Shown in pieces: positions 10,819 through 20,473 of a DNA stretch of 64,000 nucleotides (position 1 is the stretch's first letter; each line of letters starts with the position of its first letter). Below the pieces are notes generated by a model, which saw nothing but the letters and a program-made list of their open reading frames with translations, was not told where the DNA came from and searched no databases. Source of the DNA: Flectonema sp. DT1601 (Eukaryota; Euglenozoa; Diplonemea; Diplonemida; Diplonemidae); contig OZ025856.1 of assembly GCA_964019425.1 (NCBI GenBank), forward strand, positions 1 to 64,000. Reading direction: 5' to 3'. A program made the position numbers and the translations under genes.

Positions 10819-12673
10819 TTAAAAATTAGAAGAACACGACATTCTACACATTGCACACCCCAAGGCAAACTCTTCAGTTCCATTAGGAGGGTGGTCAACT
10901 CTCAGTGGACAATTCTTCTTTCCTTGACATGAAGGGAGATCGGTTATCTTCTTTTTGGTGACGAAATCACCGCGTTCTTGCATTCGGTGACAGCTGCTGC
11001 AGAAGTGAGTTGTCCCCCAGCAAAACCATTGAGCTACAGAACAACAGAATTTACACTTATATTCAATAAATTCAGATCCGTGAGTCCGACAAGTTTTCAG
11101 CTGTCGAAGTGGGACGCAGACAGCACAGACAAGTTCAGAAGGATTGAAGCGACCTTGTTCTTCATCAATATTGTCATCACATCGTCGAATCCCACCAAAG
11201 TACGGACGCTCACAGACATAGCATTGATAGTATGAGAGAGTTGCTTCTGCATATGAAGCTGGATTCTTATAATAAGGTCCTGACAGGTTAACGACAGCAT
11301 CATCCTTGTCGAGTCCTTCATGTCGAAGTCTTAATAAAGCTCCATTTCGAACTTCAGCTCTAAATGTTATTAACTCGTTGAATAGTTCAGTTAATGAAGT
11401 GTGTGCTATCTCTTGATTACATTCAGGACAGGACATGAAACCAAAACTGATTCGGGCTCCTGGCCACTTTTGTAATAACTGTTTCTTAACACATTTAAAA
11501 TGAAATATATGTCCACATTTCAGAACGATACACGGAGCAGCACGCAACTCTTCAATATAACAAATTGAACACCAGGAGGTTCCTACCTTCCCCATCGTAC
11601 TCCGAAGGCAATTATCCACAAGACATGGTGGGCACTCAGATTCATCCATAATACCAGGGCATGGATGTCCACAAGCGAGGTGCTTTGCACAGGCAAAAGC
11701 CTGATTCTGCTGACAGTCTAACATTCCACAAGTCATCGGTTTCTTTTTCACAGGTGACTTCAAGGGATCTGATGTGCTTTTATTGCTGTCTTCAAGAGCA
11801 GGTCTGTTGCAAAATCGACAACTTTTCTTCTCAGACCGGGACTCGAACTCCTCACAAGTACTACTCATGTGATAAGGAATAGTAAAACACTTGGAACAGA
11901 ACTCAATTGAGCAGGCAGGACAACGAAAACGGAAAGAGTGGTAATGACCAAAGTGTGCTAAACTCAATAGTTTTCCATTCACTTCGTATTGTCTGACGAG
12001 GGAGTTTTTTGCATCAACTTGAGGATCAAGTCTCTCAAAAGGAGAAGAACACTTTGGACAAGTAATATACCTACCACCTGAACTATCAATCATATCACGT
12101 AGTTCTCTTTGTAAGAGAATATTATGTTGTGCTACAGATAGAAAGTTTAATAAATCACAGGCAGCTATCTGTTTTTCACAACCTGAGACAGGACACATAA
12201 TGGTTGCTCTAGTTGCTGTTTCCTTTCGACACTGTTCGTGAATATGTCTGCGAAGACAGAGAGGTGAGAAGACATGATCACAATCATTCATATAGTAAGC
12301 AGTTAGTAATCCTTTTGTGTCTGTTTCATCAAGACTGAGATGTGTTGAGCAACAGTCGCAGTGTGGGAGACCTTCAAAAGCCTCGCGAGGTTTATTCTCA
12401 TCGCTGTCATCTGATGGGCCACCTGTTTTAGATTTGTAATAACTATTCACACACAGAACCTCCCACAGCTACTCAGTAATATAACATACCTGGAGTTGGG
12501 TCAAGCGTTACTTTCGGATCTCCTACATGAAATCGATGTTCTGGACTCATCGGAGATAGAAGCGGCGCTCCTTCAGCTATCTGAAATAATCTCCCACTTC
12601 GTATCGATCCCCTCGGTGTTCCACAACTACCAACACAGTTGGTTGTGACATCATGAAGAGGTGCGGGTCGCAT
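10819..12673 (-). CDS. E3 ubiquitin ligase joining a RING-IBR module to a MYCBP2-type RCR (RING-Cys-relay) module
   Basis: Two exons, 12673-12490 and 12422-10819, with a 67-nt intron (GTATGT...AAAACAG, phase 1), give 595 residues. Residues about 83-250 hold a RING1-like Cys/His array (CDHVF...CLRRHIHEQC...CPVSGC) and an IBR-like array (CPKC...CPAC...CSKC). After a linker comes a Cys-rich block (LACGHPCPG...CPPCL), then a RING (about 346-396, CSICYIEELRAAPC...CGHIFHFKC...CPEC) and a tandem-cysteine domain very like the end of MYCBP2/PHR. By alignment recalled from MYCBP2, the relay cysteine is C476 (IRRCDD), the second catalytic cysteine C529 (QWFCWGTTHFC), the base H540 and the glutamate E491; all four are present. 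Known RCR chemistry passes ubiquitin between two cysteines and esterifies Thr/Ser. The start has no nearby acceptor, unlike its neighbours. Confidence 0.88.
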
Positions 12674-13543
12674 TTATTAGAAAAAGAAACAGCTCTACTT
12701 CCTACTTACTCTGAGCTACCACACGTAAAGCAAGAGAAAGCTGTCGTTTTGTGTAAGTGTGTGTGTGTATGATTGCCTAATGAAAAAAAAAAAGTTAAAT
12801 AAGAAACACAAAAAGAAGATAAGCAAACAAGTTGCATTCACATCACTGAATTCGTAATAAAGACTGTGAAGGGTAAATAACTTTATTTATTCCTAACAAC
12901 CTCCACTGTTAAGTTATGACTCAGATGAATAGTACAGATTTAGTTATCACAATTCGTAATAACAAAACAACTCCATCATCAATTGTGACGTCAACGAATT
13001 ATTTTCTTCCCTTTTTTTTTACAATTCACGCAACAGCGCGTGAGGAATGTTTTAAAAAAGTTAGTTTTGAAAAGTCACTTAAATGACTTTTTATTTTATT
13101 GGGATAAATTATCACAACAAATTTTTTTAGGGTAAATGATGATCATTAGATCGAACCCTTTTCATTTACTACTTTATGAAGTAATAATTAAGGTAAGGAA
13201 ATCACAGTCAGATAAGGTTAGTGTGGGGGGTGGTTTTCTTTTTTTTTTAAAAGAAAACGTTTTCATAGAATTTGTATAATAATAATAACAGAAACGATTT
13301 CTTAGAGAGGAAGTAAATAAGGAGAGGGAGATAAAAAAAAAAAAAAAAAAAAACTTTCTTTTGTGTAAGCAACAGAACAAAAGAAAAAAAAGTTTGTTAA
13401 AAAAATTGAAATTCCAGCCACAAGATTTGGCTGAATAGTTTTATAAGAAATATCAACAGAGTTCAGTAGCTATGGCTCACTATTTTAAGTGAACCGTTCA
13501 CTTCCATGAAAAGATAATTACCTGCTATGAATCACTCGAAATC
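12674..13543. other. Intergenic between carrier gene and E3 ligase gene
   Basis: About 870 nt, AT-rich, with a short (GT)n-like stretch near 12752 and A runs at 12782 and 13331-13352. The open frame near 13174-13380 is low-complexity Phe/Ser and is not called. Confidence 0.5.
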
Positions 13544-16500
13544 TTAGCGAGTCTTCTTCCACTCATCAAAACCTTCAAGAAGTCCTCCATTTACAAAACT
13601 GCTTAAGATTCTAGCTGAGAACCCGGCATAGAAGAATGCTCTGATACCTCCGGAGTTAAGTATTCCAGCGCGTAATACTTCTCGGTAGGAATTACTTCCC
13701 TCAAGACTGATTAAGTTCCTACGAATAGTATCGTATGGATAACTACAGAACGATCCCATCAGTGAGATTACTTGTCCATGAATGAATCTTGATCTTCTCG
13801 TCTTCTCATCCCAAGACTTTCCATAAAAGTCTTTGAGAAGATCCCATCCACCCAGTTGTACACCACGAAATATCATCAGTCCTGGAGAGTCAATTAAGAA
13901 CCCTCTGTAGAATCCTTTAAATCCATATGCTGAATAGATCTGTTTAGCAGTTGTCGTTAAAGTTCCTGAAGACTTTATAGCCAATTGTTGTCTCATTACA
14001 TCAAGTGGGTAGGCCCATACTAGTGCTGTAATTATTCCTGTTGCTGCGCCTGATCCAACTTTCGAAGTGATGTATTTCCCGTAGCTGTCTTCCTTTGAAT
14101 ATGATGGAAGACTATTTGATAAGAAATCTTTTATAAAAAGTATTAAATATTGTGATGGCAACCACCTCACTAGAGTTGGTGTCACTCCCCTCCAAGGTGA
14201 TGTTATCGATCCTTCACTTTGGATGTGGGTCATCGTACGCATGAGAGACTGTTTGATTTTTATTAAATACCGTAATTATAAATATCATGGTGTATAAAAA
14301 GTCTCCAAATCGCCAAAAAACGGCCAAATCCACCATCTTTATTATATCCAAAGTTTTTTTAGTACAATCATTCACAGAAAACACTTAGCAAAATTCGGAT
14401 TCCAGAAAAAAAAAATTTTTTTTTGACCTTTTTTTTTGACCTTTTTTTTTTGACTTTCTGACACTAAATTATCGACATTTGAACTGGTTAAAGTTCTACA
14501 GGCTGGTCTTGTGTACCAAGGCTGTTAGGATTAGTTTCGGTCCAGAATCGAAACGATTGTTGCCTCGTCTGTAGAAGTGCATTCACCTCTGCATACCAAC
14601 CTGGTGGGGGCTTGATAACTATGTCTTGAATGTTGAGGTTGCTTCCAGATACATAAGCGTGGTTCATATTTAGAGCCCAGAAAAGGACAACATATCCACA
14701 AATAACGTTGTTGGTAGCTGGTTGCACACCAGTCTTAATAAATGAGATGTCAAAATTACTAAAAGCAAAACGGAGTGCAGCTTTAGTAGTGCTGGTGATG
14801 CAGTCTAGACGAGGATCAACTACAACTAAGGAGTTCCCTTCCCCAATAGTTGTAACAGCCAGTAGCCAGTGTGATCCCAACGAGGTATGAGGTGCGGTAT
14901 TAAGAAACATGAACTCATGTTCACAACTACGGACTTCAGGAGGGCAAGCCAGGTCCAGAGGAAAGCATCCACGGAACCTAATGGGCTCCCTGTTACACAT
15001 GAACTTGAATACGTAAGACAGATCACTTTCTGTGAGCAGCGTGTTCGCTGAAGCATTGGGTGTAGGAAAAGACTTAACTTCTACAACAGTTGGCAATTCA
15101 AGTTTTGGGTTCTTTACAGGTGGCACAATATCATCAAGCTGTTTCTTGCACTTCCCCGTCGGGGTGGTAACTCTGATGAAGTCGTCGTCTTCTTCGTTCG
15201 AATATTCGAACAGTAGCTCGGGTGGATTTACAGGATTGACAATACCTGCTTTTATAAAACCAGCTGTGATACTATTTTTCGTAATGCTATCAAGGGCTGT
15301 TACTATCCACTCAATTTGCGGCCCTCGAATGTTCTTCGTTTTTGTGAGCTCCTTCATCCATTTTGACATGGGTTCAGATTCAGCAACATCTTTTGGATCC
15401 TTCCCTTTCGCAGCGCGCTTAGCGTTTCTATCAGCTTTTTGATTTAATTTTTTTAATTTTTCCTCCCGCTTGCGTGTCTGCTCTGCCAGCCACTCTCCAA
15501 AGGAAAGCTTGATGCTTCTTTTGAAGTTGGCCATGACAGTTAGATCCAGCGGTTGGAGATGAGAAGTCCATCCGCCTGGCACTAGTACAACCGTGATATT
15601 TGCTTCTTCAAAGCTACGAAGGACCTCTTCAGTTATCTGCCCCCTAAACTGGTCATATACTGCGAGGCCAGGGTGATCCGATTCAAGTCCCAGCTCCTGG
15701 CGTTTTTTAATAAAGTATGGGACTATTGCCTTCTGAAGGTACTCAATAGTTGTTGTTTCGTTTGCCCACCCTCTTAGATTGCTGGTTAACAGCACATCAT
15801 CTCGGTGTTCGAGACAAGGGTGGCTGTGTGGGGTTGATCTAGCCGTCTTACCCTTGTAGATGGCCTGCATTGGGAGCTTGTCCCCTGTCATCGAGCAACC
15901 CAGTACTACGCTGACGCCCCGCTTATCATCGGTGAATGATATCGGCACCGAAGTGGCACCTTTGGGATTGAAGGTGCACTTGCTTGATGGAAGCATCAGG
16001 CACTGGGTGTGGTCAAAGTTAATGACCATGCTGTCAGGAATTGCACCATGTATTCGAGCACTGGAGATGCGTTCTAGAAACCTTGACCGAGCTGATGCGA
16101 GTTCTGCTTCAGGCGCTACTTTCGCAGTGGTTCCACGACGGTGTGTCCAACCCTTCCGTTCCAGGAACTTGTAGGCCCATACTTCTTGTAGGGAACTAGA
16201 ATCCACACATTCCGGTGTATCACTTGCAAGCACTATCCCCCTTGCTGTGCTTGAAACCAGAGAAGCAAACACACAGCCACCATAAGCACGGATATTCTCA
16301 ATTAAATCGAGCACCCTTGCTTCCTCATCAGTGGTTAAGATGGTGGGTCTCCCAGATTTCACCTGCCCCTCTTTTAGTGGTTCTCCCTTCGTCTTCCTCT
16401 TCTGTTCCTCAATAAAGAGCTTCATTGCCCTGCCTGCCGTGCCAACTGTTAATCTCTTCTTATGGTCCTTGTTGAAGAAGGCAATCGCCTTTGACACATT

Positions 16501-17398
16501 GGTGGCAGAGTTCACCATCTCACCGATGTTAAGCAACTCCTCCCTTGACCACTTCTCATAACAGCGAGAAGTTGGTTGCTCTTTCACCTGCTGCTCTTGC
16601 CTTATCAAATCCAGCTCCACCTTGCTCACCGACGTCTTCAGGGGCTCAAAAGGCTCCCGCTTTTTCAAAAATTTGTGCATATTGTGATTGCCTACAGAAA
16701 ACTTTCATACTCAAAAAACCACCATTTTACAGTCAAAATGTGTACTTTCATACTTTTTTATAAAAATCCACCAAGTTTTTTTCCGAGAATCCACCATCTT
16801 TTTTATATCCAAAGTTGTTATACTCCAAACTTTTTATACACCGTGATATTTATAATTACAGTAATTTTATAAAAAAAAAAAAGAAGAACCAATTCAGATA
16901 AGCAGCCTTATATATTTTGTTGATCGCAGCTAGTTTTACTGGCACATAGATAACATGACATAATAAATAAACGGCTCTCTATCTGAATAGTTTCTTCTCC
17001 GACTTCGTCGGTGCAAAAAAAAAAAAAAAAAACACATACACTCACAGAACCTCCTTTAATTGATGTGTTTGTGTGTTGTGTTTGCATCAACAATCTGATC
17101 CTCTCCACTGTAATTAGTTGTGTGTTAGTTAGTATTAATTATCAGTCAAAAGAAGGGGAGAGGGCCGGAAAATTCAATCGAATGCAAAAGTTCGTAGTTT
17201 GCCGTAGTTAGAACTAGGTAGTTAATTAATATTAATTGGATTTATTATTTAGAGAACGAAGAAAAAGAATTAATACACACTTGGATAAGCAGCAACTTTA
17301 ATACCTAATGGGAAAGCATTCGTAAACAGAAAGTGAGAAGTTGACTTCAGATACGTTCTAGGTACGAGTTCTCTTTCTCTTTTATTTAATGCGGACAT
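13544..17398 (-). CDS. Mitochondrial carrier, ADP/ATP-translocase-like (three exons, transposon in intron 2)
   Basis: Exons 17398-17281, 17107-17046 and 14248-13544 join in frame to give 294 residues, the usual length for the SLC25 family. The signature appears once per repeat: PMERIR at the exon 1/2 join, PLDVMR and PYDTIR. The segment PMERIRLLMQTQH and the following WRG...RWLPSQ resemble ADP/ATP carriers (PIERVKLLLQ, WRGN...RYFPTQ). The RRRMMM motif that defines true ADP/ATP carriers is replaced by RRNLIS, so the substrate may differ. Such proteins sit in the inner mitochondrial membrane with six helices. Intron 1 is 173 nt; intron 2 is 2797 nt because it contains a 2592-bp DNA transposon and a ~147-bp SINE-like repeat, leaving only about 55 nt otherwise. 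CTCATTACAG ends 25 nt before the ATG. Confidence 0.85.
14270..16861 (-). mobile_element. Complete pogo/Tc1-mariner-like DNA transposon
   Basis: The element has terminal inverted repeats of at least 33 bp beginning CYGTAATTATAAATATCA at both ends, with two mismatches between them. It is flanked by TA (14268-14269 and 16862-16863), the target duplication expected for Tc1/mariner-pogo elements. A subterminal motif CCACCATCTTT...TATATCCAAAGTT occurs near 14330-14357 and again, in the same orientation, near 16791-16818; these are candidate transposase-binding sites. It carries one intact transposase frame on the minus strand and lies inside intron 2 of the carrier gene, in the same orientation as the host gene. 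The intact frame and near-perfect ends suggest a recent insertion. Confidence 0.92.
14488..16680 (-). CDS. Pogo-like DDD transposase with C-terminal Ulp1/adenain-like protease domain
   Basis: An uninterrupted 730-residue protein. The N-terminal ~110 residues include a helix-turn-helix-like region ending in GRPTIL. The DDE_1 catalytic core shows NFDHTQ (D223), VYDQFRGQ (D343) and LQPLDLTV (D379), the three acidic residues of pogo/tigger/jerky-type transposases. A basic linker (about 400-430) follows. Residues 590-680 do not belong to the DDE fold: SHWLLAV (H604), VVVDPRLD (D622) and NNVICGYVVLFW (C661) reproduce the order and spacing of the His-Asp-Cys triad of the C48 (Ulp1/SENP) and adenain cysteine proteases. 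Protease-like domains are known in some other DNA transposon groups; I do not recall one in the pogo group. The protease call is by motif only. Confidence 0.85.
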   Translation of the reverse strand: MHKFLKKREPFEPLKTSVSKVELDLIRQEQQVKEQPTSRCYEKWSREELLNIGEMVNSATNVSKAIAFFNKDHKKRLTVGTAGRAMKLFIEEQKRKTKGEPLKEGQVKSGRPTILTTDEEARVLDLIENIRAYGGCVFASLVSSTARGIVLASDTPECVDSSSLQEVWAYKFLERKGWTHRRGTTAKVAPEAELASARSRFLERISSARIHGAIPDSMVINFDHTQCLMLPSSKCTFNPKGATSVPISFTDDKRGVSVVLGCSMTGDKLPMQAIYKGKTARSTPHSHPCLEHRDDVLLTSNLRGWANETTTIEYLQKAIVPYFIKKRQELGLESDHPGLAVYDQFRGQITEEVLRSFEEANITVVLVPGGWTSHLQPLDLTVMANFKRSIKLSFGEWLAEQTRKREEKLKKLNQKADRNAKRAAKGKDPKDVAESEPMSKWMKELTKTKNIRGPQIEWIVTALDSITKNSITAGFIKAGIVNPVNPPELLFEYSNEEDDDFIRVTTPTGKCKKQLDDIVPPVKNPKLELPTVVEVKSFPTPNASANTLLTESDLSYVFKFMCNREPIRFRGCFPLDLACPPEVRSCEHEFMFLNTAPHTSLGSHWLLAVTTIGEGNSLVVVDPRLDCITSTTKAALRFAFSNFDISFIKTGVQPATNNVICGYVVLFWALNMNHAYVSGSNLNIQDIVIKPPPGWYAEVNALLQTRQQSFRFWTETNPNSLGTQDQPVEL
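16886..17032 (+). mobile_element. SINE-like repeat with 3' hairpin and A tail
   Basis: About 129 bp starting AACCAATTCAGATAAGC and ending CCGACTTCGTCGGTGC, followed by a run of 18 A. A CCGAC/GTCGG hairpin sits just before the tail. A second copy at 46005-46146 shares the whole length. It lies in intron 2 of the carrier gene next to the pogo-like element. No RNA polymerase III box A/B pair could be confirmed. Confidence 0.65.
17128..17197. repeat. Dispersed repeat block shared with 46303-46374
   Basis: About 70 bp containing TCAGTCAAAAGAAGG and AATTCAATCGAATGCAAAAG, then TTCGTAG, nearly identical to 46303-46374. It lies in intron 1 of the carrier gene. Both locations also carry the SINE-like repeat a short distance away, so the two blocks may once have travelled together. 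Confidence 0.65.
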
Positions 17399-17423
17399 AA
17401 ATATGATTTAAAAAAAATAAAAT

Positions 17424-17937
17424 CTGTAATGAGTTTTAAATAATAATAAAAAAAACGTTTCTAATCAGACACAGCTACTGTAATCCAACTCCAGAAGTAG
17501 TTCTGACGTAGTGATGGAGTGGGCCCTCCTGTTTTGAGTAAAAGCAATTAATAATTATTATTAAATTAGTTTTTTTTTCTTTATCTGCTGCAATAGCAAC
17601 ACTTATGGTTGGAGGTGTTAATTAAGACTGACTTGGGAACTTATTTTATATTTGACAACCGCAGCCAACTCGCTTGTTCAGTGAGTTTCTTTTTCGTTTT
17701 TTCTTTTTGCTACAAATTTCCGGAAGATCTCCAATGAGTCCCTCCTACCCAATAATATGATTATTCCCTTGTAAGCAAAACACGTTTAGGGAAATCAAAT
17801 TCTTCCACAGCAAGTAATTACAATTTAATTGGATACTAACTGACGTGAGTTGGGCAACAAAAGTTGCAATCCAACAGCATCTGTTTGGATGCTAATATCG
17901 CTTTTGAAGATAAACGTCGAAGGCGAGAGTCTGATAA
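17424..17937. other. Intergenic between carrier and dynein light chain genes
   Basis: About 510 nt. On the minus strand a segment at 17528-17471 follows an acceptor-like TACTCAAAACAG and could be a short exon or 5'UTR exon, but no protein match is recognised. Confidence 0.4.
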
Positions 17938-18303
17938 CTACTCAGCGTAGGTAGAGATACTTTTCCATAGTAGGATAGCCCATTGATGTTGATAGAAGTA
18001 AATGTATGATTTAGTTTCGTGTGTTACGAAGGATCCAAAGTTACGTCCAACAACGCAGTGCCACACTCCCTGATGCTTCTTCTCCATCTGTGGGATGATG
18101 TCGTTTTTGGTTTAATTATTAAATGTTTTTTTTTTTAATACAAAACACAATACAATACACACCTGATGTTTAATTTGAGTAGCAATATCTCTTTCTTTTT
18201 GACAGTTTTCAAAAGCCTGATGCGCAAATTCCTTTGCGTCTTCAATCAGCTCCTTTCTCATATCAGCATTCATGTTTGCATCTTGAGCCGTCCCCCTTGA
18301 CAT
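17938..18303 (-). CDS. DYNLL: LC8-type dynein light chain
   Basis: Two exons, 18303-18163 and 18087-17938, with a 75-nt intron (GTGTGT...CCCACAG, phase 0), give 96 residues. The first exon encodes [20 protein letters not shown] and ERDIATQIK, matching LC8's NADM...A..AL...EKDIAAHIK. The second encodes [18 protein letters not shown] followed by YIYFY and WAILLWKS, the highly conserved LC8 core with the dimer and target-binding beta strand. LC8 is a homodimeric hub of dynein motors and many other complexes. The extreme C terminus (SISTYAE) is longer and diverged from the usual LFKSG, so this may be an LC8 paralogue rather than the main copy. An acceptor ATATTTACAG ends 23 nt before the ATG. A TTG-opened extension upstream is treated as 5'UTR. 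Confidence 0.9.
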
Positions 18304-18327
18304 ATTGTAGTGTAACCCTCTCAACGC

Positions 18328-19417
18328 TGTAAATATAAAACATCAAATTAACCACTTGATTTATCTTGGTACTGTCAATTTTGATAAGCCTGTCCTTCAG
18401 ATATAGCAAGAGAAACAAAGTTCAAAGCGGAAGCTGATTATTCAATTTTTTTTTTTTTTTTTTTTTTTGTTTCCTTCTCATCGTTTATTTATTTTTTTTT
18501 TTTTTTTGTTGTTGTTATCCAACAAGCGACGCATATATATTTTTTTTATAAAAAAAAAAAAGGAGAGCTAAGCCTTATTTTTTTTATTTTTATACATTTT
18601 TTTTTTTCTCCATGATGGCAGAGGTGTGTTTTCTATACACCTTTTTTAATATAATGTAAGGAATGCTTAAAAGCGTTTAAAAAAGTAGCAGATCCGGGAA
18701 TTATATTTCGGATATTCGCGGTTATCAAAAAGAAGTAATAAAACAAGACATGAAATAATATAGCAAATTATGGAGCATCGGGTAAACTCTATAGAGAATG
18801 CAATGCTAGTGACGAAGCATTCTGAACACGGCACGTCATTGCTAACTTTCAAGTACCGTTTTTCGCAATTTTTTTTTTTTTTTTTTTTTTTGTTGAAGTC
18901 AGGAAAAATCAAAACTGCATGCACAAGACAGACAGTGTAAGAGACGGCTGATGACAAAATAAAAAAAAAAAAAGGTGTTTTTTTTTCAGAGGCAAGATAA
19001 TTGAATCAAAGAAGAAAAAATAAAAATAAAAAATAAAAAAGAGTGCAGACAGCTCTAATTAAATCATTTCATAACTTTCACAAATTGATACCTACGAACC
19101 TACGAAATAATTTTTCTTTTTTTCGTAGGCACAAAATGTTATTTCAAGCAGCGCAATAATCACCAAACAAAGATGGCCTGCTCACGCACAGTCACAATCG
19201 GGTTGAGAATAGCTATATCAAGAGGGCTAGTATAATTAACTTGTGCAAAAAAATATAATCTAAAAAACAAACAAAAGCACGAGAACAAGAAAATGAAAAA
19301 CGAAAAAAGATGACTTCCCCCCCACGTGTGTTAAATGCTTGCCAGCGATTGAAGCTGCGGCTTATTTAATACAAAACTGGGATTCGAATAGTTATCACTT
19401 GTTCATAACTTTTTTTT

Positions 19418-19449
<32 letters not shown>

Positions 19450-19734
19450 CCCCTTTCGAAAAGTGTTACATTTCCAGAGGATGACGTCCAAATTGAGTTC
19501 GAAAACACAATCGCAGGTTACCACCGTTGGTTCAAAGAGCCCGGGGAACACCTTGCGGTTTTTGTTCATCTTCTTACCTTTAAAAAGAGTATCGAAAACA
19601 ACTGTCAACAAGAGAGAGAGGAGGGGGAAAAAAAATACATCAAAGGAATTCCCCGCTGCAACAACGGTAATATTGCGATTCGACGCTTGGCTAAACAATT
19701 CAATTTCGCCAGCTAATTCAGTTACCTAGAAATA

Positions 19735-19766
<32 letters not shown>

Positions 19767-19969
19767 CAAAAAAATAAATAAATAAATAATGTTCTCAGAA
19801 TTTCATTAAAAAGAATTCTGACAAAATTGTAATATAAAAAAAAAAAAAAAAAAGAGTTCGCACATAGGAAAAGGGAGAATTAATAATTTGAGATTGGAGG
19901 GCGGCACGAATACGGAAGACGACAAGAACAAGTTACAACCCAAGACCTTATAGTGATGTCTATGTTACT
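18328..19969. other. AT-rich intergenic region with many homopolymer runs
   Basis: About 1.6 kb with T or A runs at 18447-18468, 18492-18507, 18869-18890, 19410-19449, 19738-19766 and elsewhere. Open frames crossing these runs are Phe/Lys-rich and are not called. A partial dispersed-repeat similarity exists between 18800-18860 and 25960-26010 (GCAT-CTGAACAC-GCA motif). No gene recognised. Confidence 0.5.
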
Positions 19970-20326
19970 CTACGTGTGACATGAATGTAAGTGAACTCTA
20001 TGAGCTCTCTGTACAGCCATTAGTATAGATTCCATCATAAATACTTCACTACTTCCGAGAGCTTTACATACTTGGATTCCATGCTGTGCTTGTTGCATTA
20101 TTGTTGTTAATCTTAATCCCATACAGTCGGGTTCATTCTGCTTAATGCACTCAACGTGTTTCGCGTACAGTCCGATAGTACGAAAAGTCTCTCTCTCAGC
20201 TGAAACTCTGATCTCTTTAACGTCTTCTCTTTCATTCGGAATCTTTCTCCTTTTCAAACTCATACAAGAAGCTCCAGCTCTTTTACTTTCAAGTCGGAGC
20301 ATTGCAGTACAGCTGGACGTTAACAT
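19970..20326 (-). CDS. Small protein of unknown function
   Basis: A 118-residue frame starting MLTSSCTAMLRLESKRAG and ending VHLHSCHT. Composition is balanced and not low-complexity, with mixed charged and helix-forming stretches (LRLTTIMQQAQHGIQVCKAL), so it is probably real. I do not recognise a family. A good acceptor (TTACATTACTTCAACAG) ends 15 nt before the ATG, with an AATAAA about 20 nt before that. A donor-like TTAGTAAGTTT lies about 55 nt further upstream, so a 5'UTR exon is possible. The stop of the MYND gene is only 147 nt upstream of this ATG, which is operon-like spacing. It could also be an alternative 3' exon of the MYND gene. Confidence 0.55.
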   Translation of the reverse strand: MLTSSCTAMLRLESKRAGASCMSLKRRKIPNEREDVKEIRVSAERETFRTIGLYAKHVECIKQNEPDCMGLRLTTIMQQAQHGIQVCKALGSSEVFMMESILMAVQRAHRVHLHSCHT

Positions 20327-20473
20327 CTTATTACGATGATTCTGTTGAAGTAATGTAAATATTTATTAGAAAACTACTTTTAGAATATCAAAACTTACTA
20401 ATGGAAATTAATAATTTCAACCGGAGACCTACCTGAGGAGTGTAAATACAGAAATATATTAATTGATGTCAAG

